Shown in pieces: positions 11,801 to 20,022 of a stretch of DNA of 64,000 nt. A program made the position numbers and the translations under genes. The notes beneath the pieces were generated by a model. That model did no database searches. It was not told where the DNA came from and saw only the letters and a list, made by a program, of their open reading frames with translations. The stretch lies in assembly GCF_023161965.1 (NCBI RefSeq), contig NZ_JALNTY010000001.1, positions 124,001 through 188,000 on the forward strand. The letters run 5' to 3'. Every line of letters starts with the position of its first letter. Within the stretch, counting starts at the first letter, position 1. This DNA comes from Anaerosoma tenue. Lineage in GTDB: Bacteria; Actinomycetota; Coriobacteriia; Anaerosomatales; Anaerosomataceae.

Positions 11801-12020
11801 CTCGCGCCGCGTGGGGCCGCTGCCGGAGGACATGGAAGAGCTCATGCCCGACCTGCTGCCCAAGACGATGGATGCGCTGCTGCCCAACATGCTGCCGCTG
11901 ATCATGGACGACTTCGTACCCAAGATGCTGTGCTACATCAAGCATGAGTGGGAGCGTGACGTGCCCGCAGGCGAGTCGCCGTGCGCACAGGCGTCACGCG
12001 CCACGGTGCAGGAGTCGTAG
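8889..12020 (+). CDS. FAD-linked oxidase / 4Fe-4S / CCG-domain fusion oxidoreductase
   Basis: A 1043-residue cytoplasmic or membrane-peripheral oxidoreductase. Order: FAD-binding type 4 (GlcD-like) domain and C-terminal FAD-oxidase cap (about 1-480); two ferredoxin-like 4Fe-4S motifs, CAQCGYCVPTC from residue 511 and CTTCEVCNTRC from 562; two HdrD/GlpC-type CCG domains with CCGIP at 679 and CCGS at 810; then a striking Met/Pro-rich tail (903-1009) with about 27 methionines. The layout is that of D-lactate/glycolate/2-hydroxyacid dehydrogenases that pass electrons to quinone or an Fe-S partner. The substrate is unknown. ATG 8889 follows GGAAGGA (8876-8882) and is preferred to ATG 8865. Probably controlled by the operator just upstream. 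Confidence 0.88.
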   Translation: MAAVSERVERQLGEIFGDRMRTDRVERKLYSSDIGAMPRLIKPLVPTGIAGAIVRPVSEDEVVALMRVARAERVPVVPRGMSTSGYGGVLPVEGAIVADMSAMGGLISVDAERMTVRVFGGTLWEPLQKQLNRKGLDLLLYPSSLPSSTVAGWFAQGGAGFGSYEHGFFKESVHSARVVHLDGAVKEYTGEELEQIVADAEGITGIITEMEIGIRALEDEVHRVLALPTNEALQKALSAISAEKLPIWSLTFLNPESIKLKKTLPHRHGHPYEMAHEHYEPVLPEEFLVVIAYPASRHEAIDAPLRAILEAAGGTELDAEAAEHEWELRFAPMRLKRVGPSIVPTEVVVPLDQLGEVLGKIDSRVKQPFVLEGMLGKGDKVVLLGFIPHDERSLAFNIAFALSLVVIKIANEHRGGAYSTGLYFRQEGKKVLGQAKIAALEAFKRAKDPGDLLNPKKVLGTSLLNGFMKLALAFEPVVRPIANLATPPDKVESLETKNGVPGDVAFYSYACAQCGYCVPTCEEYSVRGWMSHSPRGKYAYLKEVIEGREKIDQKMVDTFLVCTTCEVCNTRCQLQLPVEHSWMSMRGQLIHEEGRMTFPPFEMMGAALQGQLNIWAGKREKRADWMPEHIAEKIDPTSDVLYFAGCTASYVNTDVAKSSVELLDAAGVKFNYMGTDEACCGIPMKVSGKWDVFEEIYEHNTAEARKRGAKTIVTSCPACGLVWKELYADIAAERGEAYEFEVKHYSEMVADAIAEGALEFTHEVDKKLTFHDSCHMGRAQGNYEPPRDMLKAIPGVELVEMEHNREEGLCCGSVLTLIGETPVAPELGKMRLDEAVDVQADAMVALCPCCQVQLRDSADKRDIPMEVIDLAHVAMDGLGIAHEDPSPYAKEMWGYFEKFIWLMKPESITSIMVAMLPDMMKAMPPAMLPMMRAARAVPDGLAMMGKMMPAMMPKMMPSMMPKVMPAMLEEVSRRVGPLPEDMEELMPDLLPKTMDALLPNMLPLIMDDFVPKMLCYIKHEWERDVPAGESPCAQASRATVQES

Positions 12021-12039
12021 CGCACACGGCCTGCGAAGA

Positions 12040-12067
12040 TTGACCGGTGCGGCGAGGATGATATACT
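12040..12067 (+). promoter_or_regulatory. Promoter of tRNA-Ala
   Basis: TTGACC (12040-12045) and TATACT (12062-12067) with a 16-nt spacer lie about 30 nt before the tRNA. Confidence 0.65.
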
Positions 12068-12097
12068 GTCGCTCGCGCCGGAAGGCGACCCAGATGT

Positions 12098-12173
12098 GGG
12101 GCCATAGCTCAGCTGGGAGAGCGCATGGCTGGCAGCCATGAGGTCAGGGGTTCGATCCCCCTTGGCTCCACCA
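12098..12173 (+). tRNA. tRNA-Ala (anticodon GGC)
   Basis: A 76-nt cloverleaf with encoded CCA. Acceptor GGGGCCA pairs with TGGCTCC (one G-U). The D-arm has TAGCTCAGCTGGGAGAGC. The anticodon stem-loop is CATGG-CTGGCAG-CCATG, giving anticodon GGC. The T-arm has AGGGGTTCGATCCCCCT. Confidence 0.97.
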
Positions 12174-12184
12174 GATAACTGATA

Positions 12185-12214
12185 CGAAGCCCGTCGGAAC
12201 CCCGGCGGGCTTCG
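12185..12214 (+). terminator. Terminator of tRNA-Ala
   Basis: CGAAGCCCG (12185-12193) pairs with CGGGCTTCG (12206-12214), followed by TTGCGT. Confidence 0.6.
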
Positions 12215-12254
12215 TTGCGTCATATGGGAATGAACGTCCAGGGAGGTGGTTCAG

Positions 12255-12650
12255 ATGATGCGGTTCATGCGGATCCTGACCGCCGCAGCCGTTGCAGGTG
12301 CGCTGCTTTCAGCCGCGGGTTGTTCTGCCGCGGCGGATGTGACGGTCACCGGCGAAGACGACGGCGGAACCGTGACGGTGCGTGATGGTGGCACGTTGAC
12401 GGTGGAGCTCGACAGCAACCCCACGACCGGCTACACATGGCTCGAGGCGTCGGTCCCGGGAGTGCTGGAGGCGCGAGGAGAGCCCGTGTTCGAGCCGGAG
12501 TCGGACGCGCTTGGCGCCCGCGGTGTGCAGACGCTCACCTACGATGTGGTCGGCACGGGTGAGGGTACGCTCGAGCTGGAGTATGCCCGGGCGTTCGAGA
12601 GCGTGCAGCCGGAGGACACGTTCTCAGTGACGGTCGTTGTGGAGGAGTGA
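12255..12650 (+). CDS. Chagasin-like (MEROPS I42) lipoprotein
   Basis: A 131-residue secreted protein with a lipoprotein signal ([10 protein letters not shown]; lipidation at the Cys after about 22 residues) and an inhibitor I42/chagasin fold with the loop motif NPTTGYTW. Chagasin-family proteins inhibit papain-like cysteine peptidases; the role in free-living bacteria is not well established. ATG 12255 is 8 nt after GGGAGG (12241-12246); GTG 12246 is in frame but overlaps the SD. Stands alone between tRNA-Ala and leuS. Confidence 0.85.
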   Translation: MMRFMRILTAAAVAGALLSAAGCSAAADVTVTGEDDGGTVTVRDGGTLTVELDSNPTTGYTWLEASVPGVLEARGEPVFEPESDALGARGVQTLTYDVVGTGEGTLELEYARAFESVQPEDTFSVTVVVEE

Positions 12651-12680
12651 CAGCGCCCTCGGCATGCGCGGGCGGTGGCG

Positions 12681-12729
12681 TTTCGCTCGGCGGGCACACT
12701 CGGCTATCATGCGTGGGTACCCACGCATG
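12681..12729 (+). promoter_or_regulatory. leuS promoter with 22-bp perfect palindrome
   Basis: A -10 like TATCAT (12704-12709) with a weak TTTCGC (12681-12686) 17 nt upstream. Directly after it is a perfect 22-bp palindrome at 12708-12729, with half-site CATGCGTGGGT on each strand, covering the expected transcription start and ending 15 nt before the leuS GTG. It may be an operator or a leader hairpin. The leader is far too short for a T-box. Confidence 0.5.
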
Positions 12730-12744
12730 GAGGCGAGGACGCTC

Positions 12745-15276
12745 GTGAGCAACAGACCGTACGATCCGCACGCGATCGAGGAGAAGTGGCAGGCCGCCTG
12801 GGATGCCGAGGGGCTCTACTCGGTCACCGAGGACCCGGACAAGCCGAAGAAGTACATCCTCGAGATGTTCCCGTACCCTTCGGGCGACATCCACATGGGG
12901 CATGTCCGCAACTACTCCATCGGCGACGTGGTGGCGCGGTACTGGACGATGCGCGGCAGGAACGTGCTGCACCCCATCGGGTGGGATGCGTTCGGCCTGC
13001 CGGCCGAGAACGCCGCGATCAAGAGCAGCACGCATCCGGCCGAGTGGACGTACGCCAACATCGACAAGCAGGCGGCGTCGTTCAAGCGGATGGGCTTCAG
13101 CTACGACTGGGACCGCACGGTGAAGTCGTGCGACGTGGACTACTACCGCTGGGGCCAGTGGATCTTCCTGAAGTTCTGGGAGCGCGGGCTCGTGGAGCGC
13201 AAGAAGTCTCCCGTGAACTGGTGTCCCTCATGCAAGACCGTGCTCGCCAACGAGCAGGTGATCGGCGACGGCGTGTGCTGGCGCTGCAAGAGCGTGGTCG
13301 AGAAGCGCGATCTCGAACAGTGGTACTTCAAGATCACCGATTACGCGCAGGAGCTTCTCGACGATCTGGATACGCTCACCGGCTGGCCCGAGCGCGTGAA
13401 GACGATGCAGGCCAACTGGATCGGCCGCTCCGAGGGCGCAGAGGTGGAGTTCGAGCTCTGTGACGCCTCTGGTGAGCCGAGTGGCGAGATGATCACCGTC
13501 TTCACCACGCGTCCGGACACGCTCTTCGGGTGCACGTTCTTCCTGCTTGCGCCCGAGCACCCGTTGGTAGGCGTGTTGACCGAGGGGACCGAGTACGTCG
13601 ACGCGGTGCAGGAAGTCGTCCGGGCTACAGCCCGCGAGACGGCAGTGGAGCGCGCAAGCGGCGAGGCGGAGAAGGTCGGCGCGTTCACGGGACGCTACGT
13701 CATCAATCCCGTGAACGGCGAGAAGGTGCCCGTATGGGTGAGCAACTACGTGTTGATGGAGTATGGCACCGGCGCCGTGATGGCCGTGCCCTGCGGCGAC
13801 GAGCGCGACTTCGAGTTCGCGCGAAAGTACGGCCTGCCGATCCCGCCTGTGGTGCTCGCGACCGATGATCCGCTGCTCGATGAGCTCGGCACGGTGGCAG
13901 ACCGCGTGATGGACGACGTGCCGTGGGACGAAGCGTTCGCCGGGGACGGCGTGATGGTGCAGTCGGGCGCGTTCACCGGCATGGCCGGCGGCAAGGATTC
14001 CGAGGGCATGCGTGCCGTGACCGAGTGGCTCGCCTCGGAAGGTAGAGGCCGGTTCTCGGTGAACTTCCGTCTGCGTGACTGGCTCATCAGTCGACAGCGG
14101 TACTGGGGGAACCCCATCCCCGCGGTCCACTGCCCTGCGTGCGGTCTCGTGCCGGTGCCCGAGGACCAGTTGCCCGTGGTGCTGCCGATGGACGTGGACA
14201 TCACCAAAGGCGAGACGCTGGCGGATCACCCCGAGTTCTACGAGACCACCTGTCCCGCGTGCGGTGGCGCCGCCAGGCGTGAGACCGACACGATGGACAC
14301 GTTCACCTGCTCCAGCTGGTACTACTTCCGCTACAGTGACGCACGGAACGACGAGGCGCTGTTCAGCCGCGAGAACGCCGACTACTGGATGCCGGTGGAT
14401 CAGTACATCGGCGGCATCGAACACGCGATCCTGCATCTGCTTTACTCGCGATTCTTCACCAAGGTCTTCGCCGACATGGGGCTCACCGCGGCGCGCGAGC
14501 CGTTCACCAACCTGCTCACGCAGGGCATGGTGAAGAAGGACGGCGAGACGATGAGCAAGTCCAAAGGCAACGTGGTGGCGCCCGAGGACATGATCGCCCG
14601 CTACGGCGCTGACGCGCTGCGCGCATTCATCCTGTTCATGGCGCCGCCCGACAAGGACCTCGACTGGAACCAGGACGGTCTCGAGGGCATGTACCGGTTC
14701 CTAAGCCGGCTCTGGCGGTACGTTGACGATGTCGCTGCCGGTGGCGGCAGTGCGGCGGATGCCGCCGATGACGCCGCCAAGGCGTTGCTGCGAGAGCGGC
14801 ATCGCGTGGCCGGCAAGGTCACCGGTGACATCGAGCGGTTCGGCTTCAATACCGCGCTCTCGGCGATGATGGAGTTGCTGAACGCGGCGACCGACTATCA
14901 CCGCACGGCGGCAGACGCGGCTCGCGATGCGGCGCTCGAGCGCGAGGTGGCCGAGGTGCTCACGTTGCTGATCGCCCCGTACGCGCCCCACATGGCCGAG
15001 GAACTGTGGCGTGAGGTGCTGGGTCACGCGGGCTCGGTGCACCGTGAGGCGTGGGTCACGTTCGACGAGGCGCTCGCTGCCGCCGACGAGGTGGAGATCG
15101 TCGTGCAGGTGAACGGCAAGGTGCGTGGCAAGGTCGTCGTGGCCGCGGACGCCGACGAGGCCACGGTGCGGGAGGCCGCTCTCAACGTTCCGCGGGTGGC
15201 CGAGCAGATCGAAGGCCTGACCGTGCGCAAGGTCGTGGTCGTTCCCGGCAAGCTCGTGAGCGTGGTCGCCGGTTAG
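12745..15276 (+). CDS. leuS: Leucyl-tRNA synthetase
   Basis: Class I aminoacyl-tRNA synthetase, 843 residues. The HIGH-type motif is HMGH at residue 50, the large CP1 editing domain occupies about 220-420, and the KMSKS-type loop reads TMSKSKGN at 602-609, with threonine in place of the usual first lysine. The C-terminal anticodon-binding domain and VNGKVRGKV tail are present. Start GTG 12745 ([16 protein letters not shown]) has GGAGGCGAGGA before it; the in-frame ATG 12727 lies inside the palindrome and lacks an SD. Confidence 0.97.
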   Translation: MSNRPYDPHAIEEKWQAAWDAEGLYSVTEDPDKPKKYILEMFPYPSGDIHMGHVRNYSIGDVVARYWTMRGRNVLHPIGWDAFGLPAENAAIKSSTHPAEWTYANIDKQAASFKRMGFSYDWDRTVKSCDVDYYRWGQWIFLKFWERGLVERKKSPVNWCPSCKTVLANEQVIGDGVCWRCKSVVEKRDLEQWYFKITDYAQELLDDLDTLTGWPERVKTMQANWIGRSEGAEVEFELCDASGEPSGEMITVFTTRPDTLFGCTFFLLAPEHPLVGVLTEGTEYVDAVQEVVRATARETAVERASGEAEKVGAFTGRYVINPVNGEKVPVWVSNYVLMEYGTGAVMAVPCGDERDFEFARKYGLPIPPVVLATDDPLLDELGTVADRVMDDVPWDEAFAGDGVMVQSGAFTGMAGGKDSEGMRAVTEWLASEGRGRFSVNFRLRDWLISRQRYWGNPIPAVHCPACGLVPVPEDQLPVVLPMDVDITKGETLADHPEFYETTCPACGGAARRETDTMDTFTCSSWYYFRYSDARNDEALFSRENADYWMPVDQYIGGIEHAILHLLYSRFFTKVFADMGLTAAREPFTNLLTQGMVKKDGETMSKSKGNVVAPEDMIARYGADALRAFILFMAPPDKDLDWNQDGLEGMYRFLSRLWRYVDDVAAGGGSAADAADDAAKALLRERHRVAGKVTGDIERFGFNTALSAMMELLNAATDYHRTAADAARDAALEREVAEVLTLLIAPYAPHMAEELWREVLGHAGSVHREAWVTFDEALAAADEVEIVVQVNGKVRGKVVVAADADEATVREAALNVPRVAEQIEGLTVRKVVVVPGKLVSVVAG

Positions 15277-15285
15277 ATATGGTTG

Positions 15286-15374
15286 ACCTGACGGTCAGGT
15301 GACGTTCAGGCCGTTCGGATAGCATCACAGCATCACCCGGACGCCCCTCAGTCCACTGCGGAAGGGGGGCGTCC
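15286..15374 (+). promoter_or_regulatory. Palindrome and SD-sequestering stem upstream of comEA
   Basis: ACCTGAC-G-GTCAGGT (15286-15300) is a perfect 15-bp palindrome of TetR-operator size. Further on, GGACGCCCC (15339-15347) pairs with GGGGCGTCC (15366-15374). The 3' arm takes up much of the comEA SD region and ends one base before its TTG start, so the stem could end leuS transcription or control comEA translation. Confidence 0.45.
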
Positions 15375-15375
15375 G

Positions 15376-16062
15376 TTGTCGTTCATGGAGTCCGACCGGG
15401 TACGGGAGATCCTTGCCCGGGCGGGTCTGGAGCGCCTGCCGCCTCGTGCCGTCGGCGCTGGTGTGGTGGTGCTGGCGCTCATGGCGGCGCTTGCGTTGTG
15501 GCGCTTCTGGCCGACAGCCCCTGCGCCGGAGGTGTCCTTCGCGACAGAAGCCGAGGACGTGGCGGAGCCGAGCCTGCCCGGGACGGCTTCGCCGGAGCCC
15601 GAGCTCGTGGTGCACGTGACGGGAGCCGTCCTCAGGCCGGGGGTCTACACGATGTCGCCCGGAGACCGGGTGGCGGATGCGGTGGCGGCAGCCGGAGGTG
15701 CGCTGGGTTCCGCCGCCTCCGATGCGGTGAACCTCGCGCGCATCATCGCGGACGGCGAACGCATCTACATACCCACCCTCGAGGAGGTCGAGGCCGGGCT
15801 CTCCGGGGACGCCGAAGGCGGACCGGAGTGGGGTGCCGGGGCGTCGGCGGGCGCGGTATCGGCGGCCGGTGTGGTCGACATCAACCGCGCGACCGTGGCC
15901 GAGCTGGAGACGTTGCCCGGAGTGGGTCCCGCGACCGCGCAGAAGATCGTGGACGATCGTGAGGCCAACGGCCCGTTCGCCGCTCCCGAGGACCTGATGC
16001 GCGTGCCGGGCATCGGCGCCAAGAAGCTCGAGGCGATGCGGGACCAGGTGAGCACGGGGTGA
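15376..16062 (+). CDS. comEA: Competence protein ComEA (SLBB + helix-hairpin-helix DNA receptor)
   Basis: Membrane-anchored DNA-binding protein of the transformation machinery. The 228 residues hold a membrane helix (about 25-45), a spacer, an SLBB domain (VVHVTGAVLRPGVYTMSPGDRVADAVAAAGG), and a C-terminal double helix-hairpin-helix (VDINRATVAELETLPGVGPATAQKIV...LMRVPGIGAKKLEAMRD). TTG 15376 is 6 nt after GAAGGGG and is preferred over ATG 15385. Overlaps comEC by four bases. Confidence 0.93.
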   Translation: MSFMESDRVREILARAGLERLPPRAVGAGVVVLALMAALALWRFWPTAPAPEVSFATEAEDVAEPSLPGTASPEPELVVHVTGAVLRPGVYTMSPGDRVADAVAAAGGALGSAASDAVNLARIIADGERIYIPTLEEVEAGLSGDAEGGPEWGAGASAGAVSAAGVVDINRATVAELETLPGVGPATAQKIVDDREANGPFAAPEDLMRVPGIGAKKLEAMRDQVSTG

Positions 16063-18647
16063 CGCCGCATGGGGCGCGTCCGTCCGCACGGCCCTCGATC
16101 CCTCCGATCGCCTGGTTCGCTACGGCGGTCTGGGTCGGATGCTGCCTGGGCGAGCAGGGTGTCTGGCGGATCCTCTCGGGAGGGTCGTTGGCGAGCATCG
16201 CGCTGTGCGCGGCCGCGGCTTGCGCAGCGGGTGGAGTCGCAGCCGTGGTGCGCCCCTCGGTCCGGCAGATCGTCGCGCTCCTGGCCACCGGTCTGTTGGC
16301 GGGGTCGATCGTGTCGGGTGCGCAGGGCTATGGATGGCATCGGCAGAGCATGCTCGTGCGTGACTGCGGCGCGCGTGAGTGGGTGGGTCACGTCGAGGCG
16401 GATCCCATGCCCGGGGCGTACGGCGCCAGCCTGCGGGTGCGCCTGACCGGCGGACCGCTCGATGGCGCACGCGTGCGCGTGTACTGGCCGCAGGAAGCCG
16501 AGGTGCCGGACCTGGGTCGCACCGTGCGCTTCTCGGCAGTGCTCGAGCCGCTGCCGCTGGCCGAGGGGTGGTCACGACGTGTCGCGCGGACCGGGGCCTG
16601 CGCCACCGGCAGTGCGTGGCGGGCTGAAGTCGGGGATTGGCGACCGGGCGTGACCGGCCCGCTTTTCGCGTGGCGAGCGCGTGTGCTCGAGGAGATGCAC
16701 GCGATACCGGGTGTGGGCGGCGACCTGCTCGAAGGGATCGTGTTGGGAGACCGCCGGCGGCTGTACGGGACCGAGGCCGACGAGGAGTTCCGCGTTCTCG
16801 GTCTCACGCATCTGGTGGCCGTGTCCGGCTCGCACCTCGCGCTCGCATGCGGGGCGGTAGCGCTCGTCGGTGGTGCGCTGCGCGTCCGTCGCAAGCCGCT
16901 CGTGCTGTTGACCGTCGCAGCGGGTGGGGCGTATGCGGCGGTCACCGGGATGGCGTACTCGGCGTTGCGCTCGCTGATGATGCTTGGCGTGGGCGGCATC
17001 GCTCAGTTGTCCGGACGTCGCACCGACGGCATGGCGTCGCTTGCTGTGGCGGTGGTGAGCGTCCTGGCGCTGGAGCCGTGGTCGGTCTACGACGTCGGGT
17101 TCCAGCTCTCCGTGCTTGCCGTGGGGAGCCTGTTCCTGTTCGGTTCGCTCGCCACGGAGTGGGCCACAGCGGGGACGCCGGCGCCCTTTCGCCCGGTGAT
17201 GGCCGCACTCGCACTCACGCTGGTGGCGCAGGTGGTGACGGTGCCGGTCATCGCCTCGTGCTTCGGGATGGTCTCGCTGATGGCGCCGATCGCGAATGGC
17301 TACGCGGGCCCGCTCATCTCGGTGGCGCTTTGGGCGGGTCTCGCCGCTTCAGTGGCGCTCGAGGCGCTACCCGGACCGGCCATGCTGCTGATGCGGGTCT
17401 CCTCGGCGCTGCTGTCGTTCACCGCGTGGATCTCGAGCCACCTTGCCGGTGTGCCGGGCGCGGCCATCGCGCTCGGAGGAGGCCCATTGGTGGTCGCGGG
17501 GCCCGTGCTCGGCGCGATGCTGGTGTGGCTGCGGTGGCCGCGCCCGCGGAGCGCGGTCCAGGGGCGTTTGTTCGTCGCGGGTGCGGTCGCGTGTTCGCTT
17601 GCTGCGGCCCTTGGCCCGCCGGCGTCGCGGGATATGTCGATCACCGTGCTCGACATCGGACAGGGCGACGCCATCCTCGTACGTGATGGCGGGCGGACCA
17701 TGCTCGTTGACACCGGCCCTGATGACACCGTGCTCAGGAGCGCGTTGGCGCGCGAAGGCGTGCGTACTGTGGATGTGCTGGTGCTCACGCATGCGCACGA
17801 CGATCACACCGGAGGGGTCGGCGGCCTGCGTGGCGTGACGGACATCGGCTGGACTGCGGTCCCCGGTATCGTCGCCGAGGGGTTCACCGCGCCGGACAGC
17901 GTCGTGTCGCGGGTGGTGGGGCCGGAGACGGTGCGGGGCGTCTCGGCGGGGGATTCGTGGCGGCTCGGCGCAGCCACTGTGGATGTGGTGTGGCCTCCCC
18001 GGGAAGCACGGGAGGAGCTCAGCACCAACGACACGAGCGTCGTGCTCCGGGTGCGCCGGGGCGGGTTCGACGCGCTGCTCACAGGCGATGCGGAGCACAC
18101 CGCGCTGGCCGGTATCGCCGCTGCCGGGGACCTGGGCTGTGTGGAGGTGCTCAAGGTGCCCCACCACGGCAGCGACAACGGGCTCACGCAGGAGGCGCTC
18201 GACCTGATTCGTCCGCACGACGCTTTGATCAGCGTGGGAGAGGGCAACGACTTCGGGCACCCATGTGCCTCCGTCATCGAGATGCTCGATGACGCCGGGT
18301 GCGTGGTGTGGCGCACGGACCGCCAGGGTGACGTTGTCGTGGAAGTCGGGACGAACGGCTACCGGGTGAGGTCGCAGCGTCGTGGAAGCCGCACCGCCCT
18401 TCGTGCGAGAATGGGCATCTCGCGAGGGGAGCATGCCGTACCCGTCGCGTATACGTCGGCACCACACCCGGAGGCGCTCAATGGTCGTGAAGGGTCTCGA
18501 GGACCTCAAGCCGGTCTATCTCATATACGGAGAAGAGGACCTGCTGCTCGAGCGCGCCCTCCACCGTCTCCGTGGGCGCATAGCCGAGGTCGCCGACCTC
18601 GAGTTCAACTTCGAGGCGTTCCAGGGCGAGAACGCGGATGCGGGTGA
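16059..18647 (+). CDS. comEC: Competence protein ComEC (DNA uptake channel)
   Basis: Polytopic membrane protein that moves single-stranded DNA into the cell. Order: N-terminal helices and DUF4131 region, the central Competence transmembrane domain (about 230-490), and a C-terminal metallo-beta-lactamase domain with LTHAHDDHTGG near residue 578 and VPHHGSDNG later. The MBL domain ends around DVVVEVGTNGYRVRSQR, but the frame stays open another 90 or so codons and overlaps holA by 167 nt. That tail is low-complexity Arg/Pro/Gly, so it is probably non-functional read-through, or a stop or frame was lost near 18380. Confidence 0.92.
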   Translation: MTPHGARPSARPSIPPIAWFATAVWVGCCLGEQGVWRILSGGSLASIALCAAAACAAGGVAAVVRPSVRQIVALLATGLLAGSIVSGAQGYGWHRQSMLVRDCGAREWVGHVEADPMPGAYGASLRVRLTGGPLDGARVRVYWPQEAEVPDLGRTVRFSAVLEPLPLAEGWSRRVARTGACATGSAWRAEVGDWRPGVTGPLFAWRARVLEEMHAIPGVGGDLLEGIVLGDRRRLYGTEADEEFRVLGLTHLVAVSGSHLALACGAVALVGGALRVRRKPLVLLTVAAGGAYAAVTGMAYSALRSLMMLGVGGIAQLSGRRTDGMASLAVAVVSVLALEPWSVYDVGFQLSVLAVGSLFLFGSLATEWATAGTPAPFRPVMAALALTLVAQVVTVPVIASCFGMVSLMAPIANGYAGPLISVALWAGLAASVALEALPGPAMLLMRVSSALLSFTAWISSHLAGVPGAAIALGGGPLVVAGPVLGAMLVWLRWPRPRSAVQGRLFVAGAVACSLAAALGPPASRDMSITVLDIGQGDAILVRDGGRTMLVDTGPDDTVLRSALAREGVRTVDVLVLTHAHDDHTGGVGGLRGVTDIGWTAVPGIVAEGFTAPDSVVSRVVGPETVRGVSAGDSWRLGAATVDVVWPPREAREELSTNDTSVVLRVRRGGFDALLTGDAEHTALAGIAAAGDLGCVEVLKVPHHGSDNGLTQEALDLIRPHDALISVGEGNDFGHPCASVIEMLDDAGCVVWRTDRQGDVVVEVGTNGYRVRSQRRGSRTALRARMGISRGEHAVPVAYTSAPHPEALNGREGSRGPQAGLSHIRRRGPAARARPPPSPWAHSRGRRPRVQLRGVPGRERGCG

Positions 18648-19464
18648 CGTGGTTGCAGCGGCGAACACGCTGCCCTTCGCATCCGAGCGCCGGCTTGTGG
18701 TGGTGCACGGCGTCGACCGGATGAAGGCGGCAGACCAGGCGGTCCTTGCCGGGTATGCTGCAGACCCCTCTCCAACGACGTGCCTTGTGCTCGTGGCGGG
18801 GAAGATGCGCAAGGACAGCAAGCTGCTGAAGGCCGTCGCCGCTCAAGGCGGGGCGGCCGAGTACAAGGCGCCCCGACGCAGCGAGTATCCAGCGTGGGTG
18901 ATAGGGCTGTTCGAGGACAAGGGCCGGCGACTCGACCGCGACGGGGCCGAGGCGTTGGTGCGGTCGGTCGGCCGCGACCTGCGCCGCCTGGAGATCGAGG
19001 CGGACAAGATCATCGCCTATGCGGGCGAGCGGTCGGAGATCACGCGCGACGACGTTACGAGCGTGGTGGTGGAGACCGCCCCGGTTTCGATATTCGAGTT
19101 CCTTGACGCAGTGGGTGCACGCGAGTGCGGTCCCGCTCTTGACCTGCTGGGCGACCTGCTGGGTAGCGGCGACGACATCATGGGCGTCCACGCTATGACG
19201 GTGCGGCATATCCGCACGCTTCTCAGCGTACGGGCCCTGGCCGATCGGAACGCTGACACGCCGACGATACAGCGTGAGGTGGGGATGGCCGAGTGGCAGG
19301 TGCAGCGTGCGCTCCGGCAGGCACGTCGCTACGAGCCGGAGGATTTGTCTCGCGCGCTGCGCGCCGCGGCAGAGATGGAAGCCCGGATGAAGTCGGGACG
19401 GGGAGAGCCCCGCCTGCTGTTCGAGCGGTGGCTGGTGGATCTGTGTCGCGATGGTGATGGTTAG
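18481..19464 (+). CDS. holA: DNA polymerase III delta subunit
   Basis: Clamp-loader subunit that opens the sliding clamp. The 327-residue protein matches HolA: N-terminal LKPVYLIYGEEDLLLERALHRL, the RRLVVVHGVDRMK strand, and the C-terminal collar domain (ILDLLGDLL-like stretch, MAEWQVQRALRQARRYEPEDLSRALRAAAEMEARMKSG). ATG 18481 has GGAGG at 18469-18473. The frame is open upstream to 18382 without similarity. Lies in the conserved comEA-comEC-holA-rpsT order. Confidence 0.94.
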   Translation: MVVKGLEDLKPVYLIYGEEDLLLERALHRLRGRIAEVADLEFNFEAFQGENADAGDVVAAANTLPFASERRLVVVHGVDRMKAADQAVLAGYAADPSPTTCLVLVAGKMRKDSKLLKAVAAQGGAAEYKAPRRSEYPAWVIGLFEDKGRRLDRDGAEALVRSVGRDLRRLEIEADKIIAYAGERSEITRDDVTSVVVETAPVSIFEFLDAVGARECGPALDLLGDLLGSGDDIMGVHAMTVRHIRTLLSVRALADRNADTPTIQREVGMAEWQVQRALRQARRYEPEDLSRALRAAAEMEARMKSGRGEPRLLFERWLVDLCRDGDG

Positions 19465-19496
19465 CGAGCGCTCGGCGCGAAGCCGGGGCGGACATG

Positions 19497-19527
19497 ACGA
19501 AGGGCCGGGAATCTCCCGGCCCTTCGT
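19497..19527. terminator. Bidirectional terminator-like hairpin between holA and rpsT
   Basis: ACGAAGGGCCGGGA (19497-19510) pairs perfectly with 19514-19527 around a three-base loop, a 14-bp stem. It sits between convergent holA (+) and rpsT (-). No long U-tract on either side. Confidence 0.65.
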
Positions 19528-19548
19528 GACACGCGGTGCGGTGAGGCG

Positions 19549-19815
19549 TCAGGCGTCCATGCCGTTCACCTTGGTCATCACGCCCGACTTGCGGTTGGCC
19601 GCCTGGTTGGGGTGGATGACACCCTTGCTTGCGGCCTTGTCGAGCGCGCGGTTGGCGGCGTGAGCCGCCTCGAGGGCCGCGCTCTTGTCGCCGGCGGCCA
19701 CGGCCGCGTCGACCTTCTTGATCGCGGTCTTCAGCCCCGAACGGACCGCCTTGTTGCGGATGCGCGCCTTCTCGTTGGTGAGGATGCGCTTCTTCTGGCT
19801 CTTGATGTTTGCCAC
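19549..19815 (-). CDS. rpsT: Ribosomal protein bS20
   Basis: 30S subunit protein that binds 16S rRNA. The 88 residues from [21 protein letters not shown] to the C-terminus match bS20, including the [19 protein letters not shown] end. The GTG at 19815-19813 has GGAGGAA upstream on the minus strand; the frame runs 39 codons further without similarity. It is the only ribosomal gene on the minus strand here, set between holA and the cytochrome genes, in the same place and orientation as in Bacillus. Confidence 0.97.
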   Translation of the reverse strand: MANIKSQKKRILTNEKARIRNKAVRSGLKTAIKKVDAAVAAGDKSAALEAAHAANRALDKAASKGVIHPNQAANRKSGVMTKVNGMDA

Positions 19816-20022
19816 GTCGGTTGTTCCTCCAGCCTCATAACGATGGTGCCCGTCGCAGTGGGGTGCGTACGAACCGCGCAAGGATAGCACACGCGCTCGG
19901 GCGGTGCTACCGGACAGCCGTCTGGACAACACGGCACGTAGTTTGCATTATCTTCGAGTAAGGTTAACGAATATGAGAGACACTTAGCGTCCGCATGGAC
20001 GTCGAGGGGGACTCCCGCCAAC
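19816..20022. other. Divergent intergenic region rpsT / cytochrome
   Basis: 207 bp between divergently transcribed genes. It must hold the rpsT promoter (minus; TATCCT at 19886-19881, weak -35) and one for the cytochrome genes. TTGCAT (19943-19948) with TAACGA (19965-19970) is a weak candidate for the latter. The 19940-19985 part is AT-rich compared with its surroundings. Confidence 0.4.

Noticed and set aside
12660-12744. T-box riboswitch before leuS
   Set aside because: The expected leader is under 40 nt, far shorter than a T-box, and no specifier or antiterminator pattern is seen.
16637-17686. + strand ORF of 349 codons within comEC
   Set aside because: Arg/Gly-rich alternative frame of comEC without any motif.
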